A stretch of 64,000 nucleotides of DNA from Burhinus oedicnemus. Its lineage: Eukaryota; Chordata; Aves; Charadriiformes; Burhinidae. The stretch lies in NCBI GenBank assembly GCA_008921705.1, contig VFFE01007604.1, positions 351,127-415,126 on the forward strand, in the 5' to 3' direction. The notes under the pieces were generated by a model. That model searched no databases, had not been told where the DNA came from, and saw only the letters and a list, made by a program, of their open reading frames with translations. Positions 63,097-64,000 of this stretch are shown piece after piece; within the stretch, counting starts at the first letter, position 1; every line of letters starts with the position of its first letter. Made by a program: the position numbers and the translations under genes.

Positions 63097-64000
63097 CTGA
63101 AATGGGCCAGGAGAAGGTTAGGCGGGGGATGCTGTGGGTGGGAAAGTGGGGGAGCTTCTGGAGGCACTAAAGGCACGTGCAAGGTTCACAGCGGTGTCTG
63201 CATGGGCTTTGGGCTGCCTTCCCCTTTTAAGATCCGTGTGAGTTGGTCCCTGGGGCTCACAGCCATCCTCGGGCTGCGGGTAGGATGGTGCCCACAAGCT
63301 CCGTCACTGCTGACCCAGAGGAGACACGGCTGAGCAGGGCCCGGGCACACACCAACGGGCACAGCAAGAGACGAGGTGATAACCCGCGTGTGCCAGCAGC
63401 AATATAAATTGGCTTTCAGCTCACATTGGAGTGGCTGGGGAGGTTTAGGCACCCAATTAAGCTACACGTATGCTTAATGACGGCGCCCACCGGAGATCAG
63501 GGTCAGCTCCGTGCTGGAGAGCCACAGGGAGACTTTGCAAAAGGCAGCCCGGCTGCCAAGCGGCATCAGTAATGAGCAGAAGAAACTTGTGGAGAGATTA
63601 GAAGGGACATCTCAAGCACGAGAAAACAGCAAAAGGATCGGGGGCCCAGATCTGAACAAATCCCTGTTTCCTCGGGAGAAATAAAAAAAAAAATCTCCAT
63701 CTCTTCTTTTTCTGCCTTTTCGTGCTTTCGGCAGAAGGGGGGGATGGGGGGTGGAAATAAAGTCTCCATCTGTTTATTTCCCAACAATAAAAGGGGTGTG
63801 AGAAGCGGTGGGGTGTGCATCCAGGCTGGCTGAACAATCTGAACAATATCACTTGGCTTAGCTGACCTTTCTAAACTAAAATTAGCCCGGCTCCAATTTA
63901 GAGTATTCACCACTGAGAGACTCTTGCTGAATAAAGGGTGGGTTTGGGGGGAGAAGAGCTTGTGGCAATTCCAAGAATGGCTGAATTATCCTTGATTAAA
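63097..64000 (-). other. CPLX3: CPLX3 intron, no further exon seen
   Basis: I searched the minus strand for the complexin central-helix exon (RKAERA..LRSHFRDKY-like) and did not find it. The sequence is taken as intronic. Confidence 0.65.

Overview
The window is vertebrate nuclear DNA and almost certainly from a bird. Three truncated CR1 LINE copies share the same 3' consensus and one ends in the 8-bp ATTCTATG repeats typical of avian CR1. The genes are compact with strong CpG-island promoters. The gene order SCAMP5 - RPP25 - COX5A - FAM219B - MPI - SCAMP2 - ULK3 - CPLX3 is the one I know from human 15q24, with all relative orientations kept; the chicken counterpart would be on chromosome 10. 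I could not run a database search, so names rest on reading the translated exons against remembered family sequences.

Layout. 1-7.5 kb: SCAMP5 on the minus strand (5 CDS-bearing exons plus a 7-nt coding start, 235 aa), with its CpG-island promoter near 7.3-7.5 kb. 7.6-16 kb: intergenic, with a 21-bp minisatellite, two CR1 copies and endogenous-retrovirus/LTR-like debris. 16.7-17.4 kb: RPP25 (+), one coding exon. 18.1-18.8 kb: LTR-like patch. 21.06-28.6 kb: COX5A (+), four coding exons and a spliced 3'UTR exon. 29.2-34.8 kb: FAM219B (+), six exons, with a CR1 in intron 3. 35.1-38.8 kb: MPI (-), eight exons, tail-to-tail with FAM219B. 38.8-39.4 kb: a shared divergent promoter. 39.4-53.6 kb: SCAMP2 (+), nine exons. 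53.8-58.2 kb: ULK3 (+), sixteen exons. 62.9 kb to the end: last coding exon of CPLX3 (-); its other exons lie beyond the window.

Functions are a mix of housekeeping and neuronal/secretory roles: two SCAMP membrane-trafficking paralogues bracketing the block, an RNase P/MRP subunit, a cytochrome c oxidase subunit, mannose-6-phosphate isomerase, an ULK-type kinase, a complexin and a poorly characterised FAM219 protein. They are not an operon or one pathway; adjacency reflects old vertebrate linkage. Every CDS I assembled (except partial CPLX3) is frame-consistent from start to stop through splice junctions: SCAMP5 235 aa, RPP25 216 aa, COX5A 142 aa, FAM219B about 181 aa, MPI 423 aa, SCAMP2 333 aa, ULK3 468 aa.

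I did not find a new multi-gene system. The most noteworthy signals are regulatory or structural: a perfect 16-bp inverted repeat and a full CRE in the MPI/SCAMP2 divergent promoter, a CpG-rich 11-bp tandem array abutting the FAM219B promoter, several other minisatellites placed beside promoters, two GC-AG introns, a NAGNAG acceptor, and three 20-N gaps all at the same relative place (intron 1 beside a GC-rich first exon).
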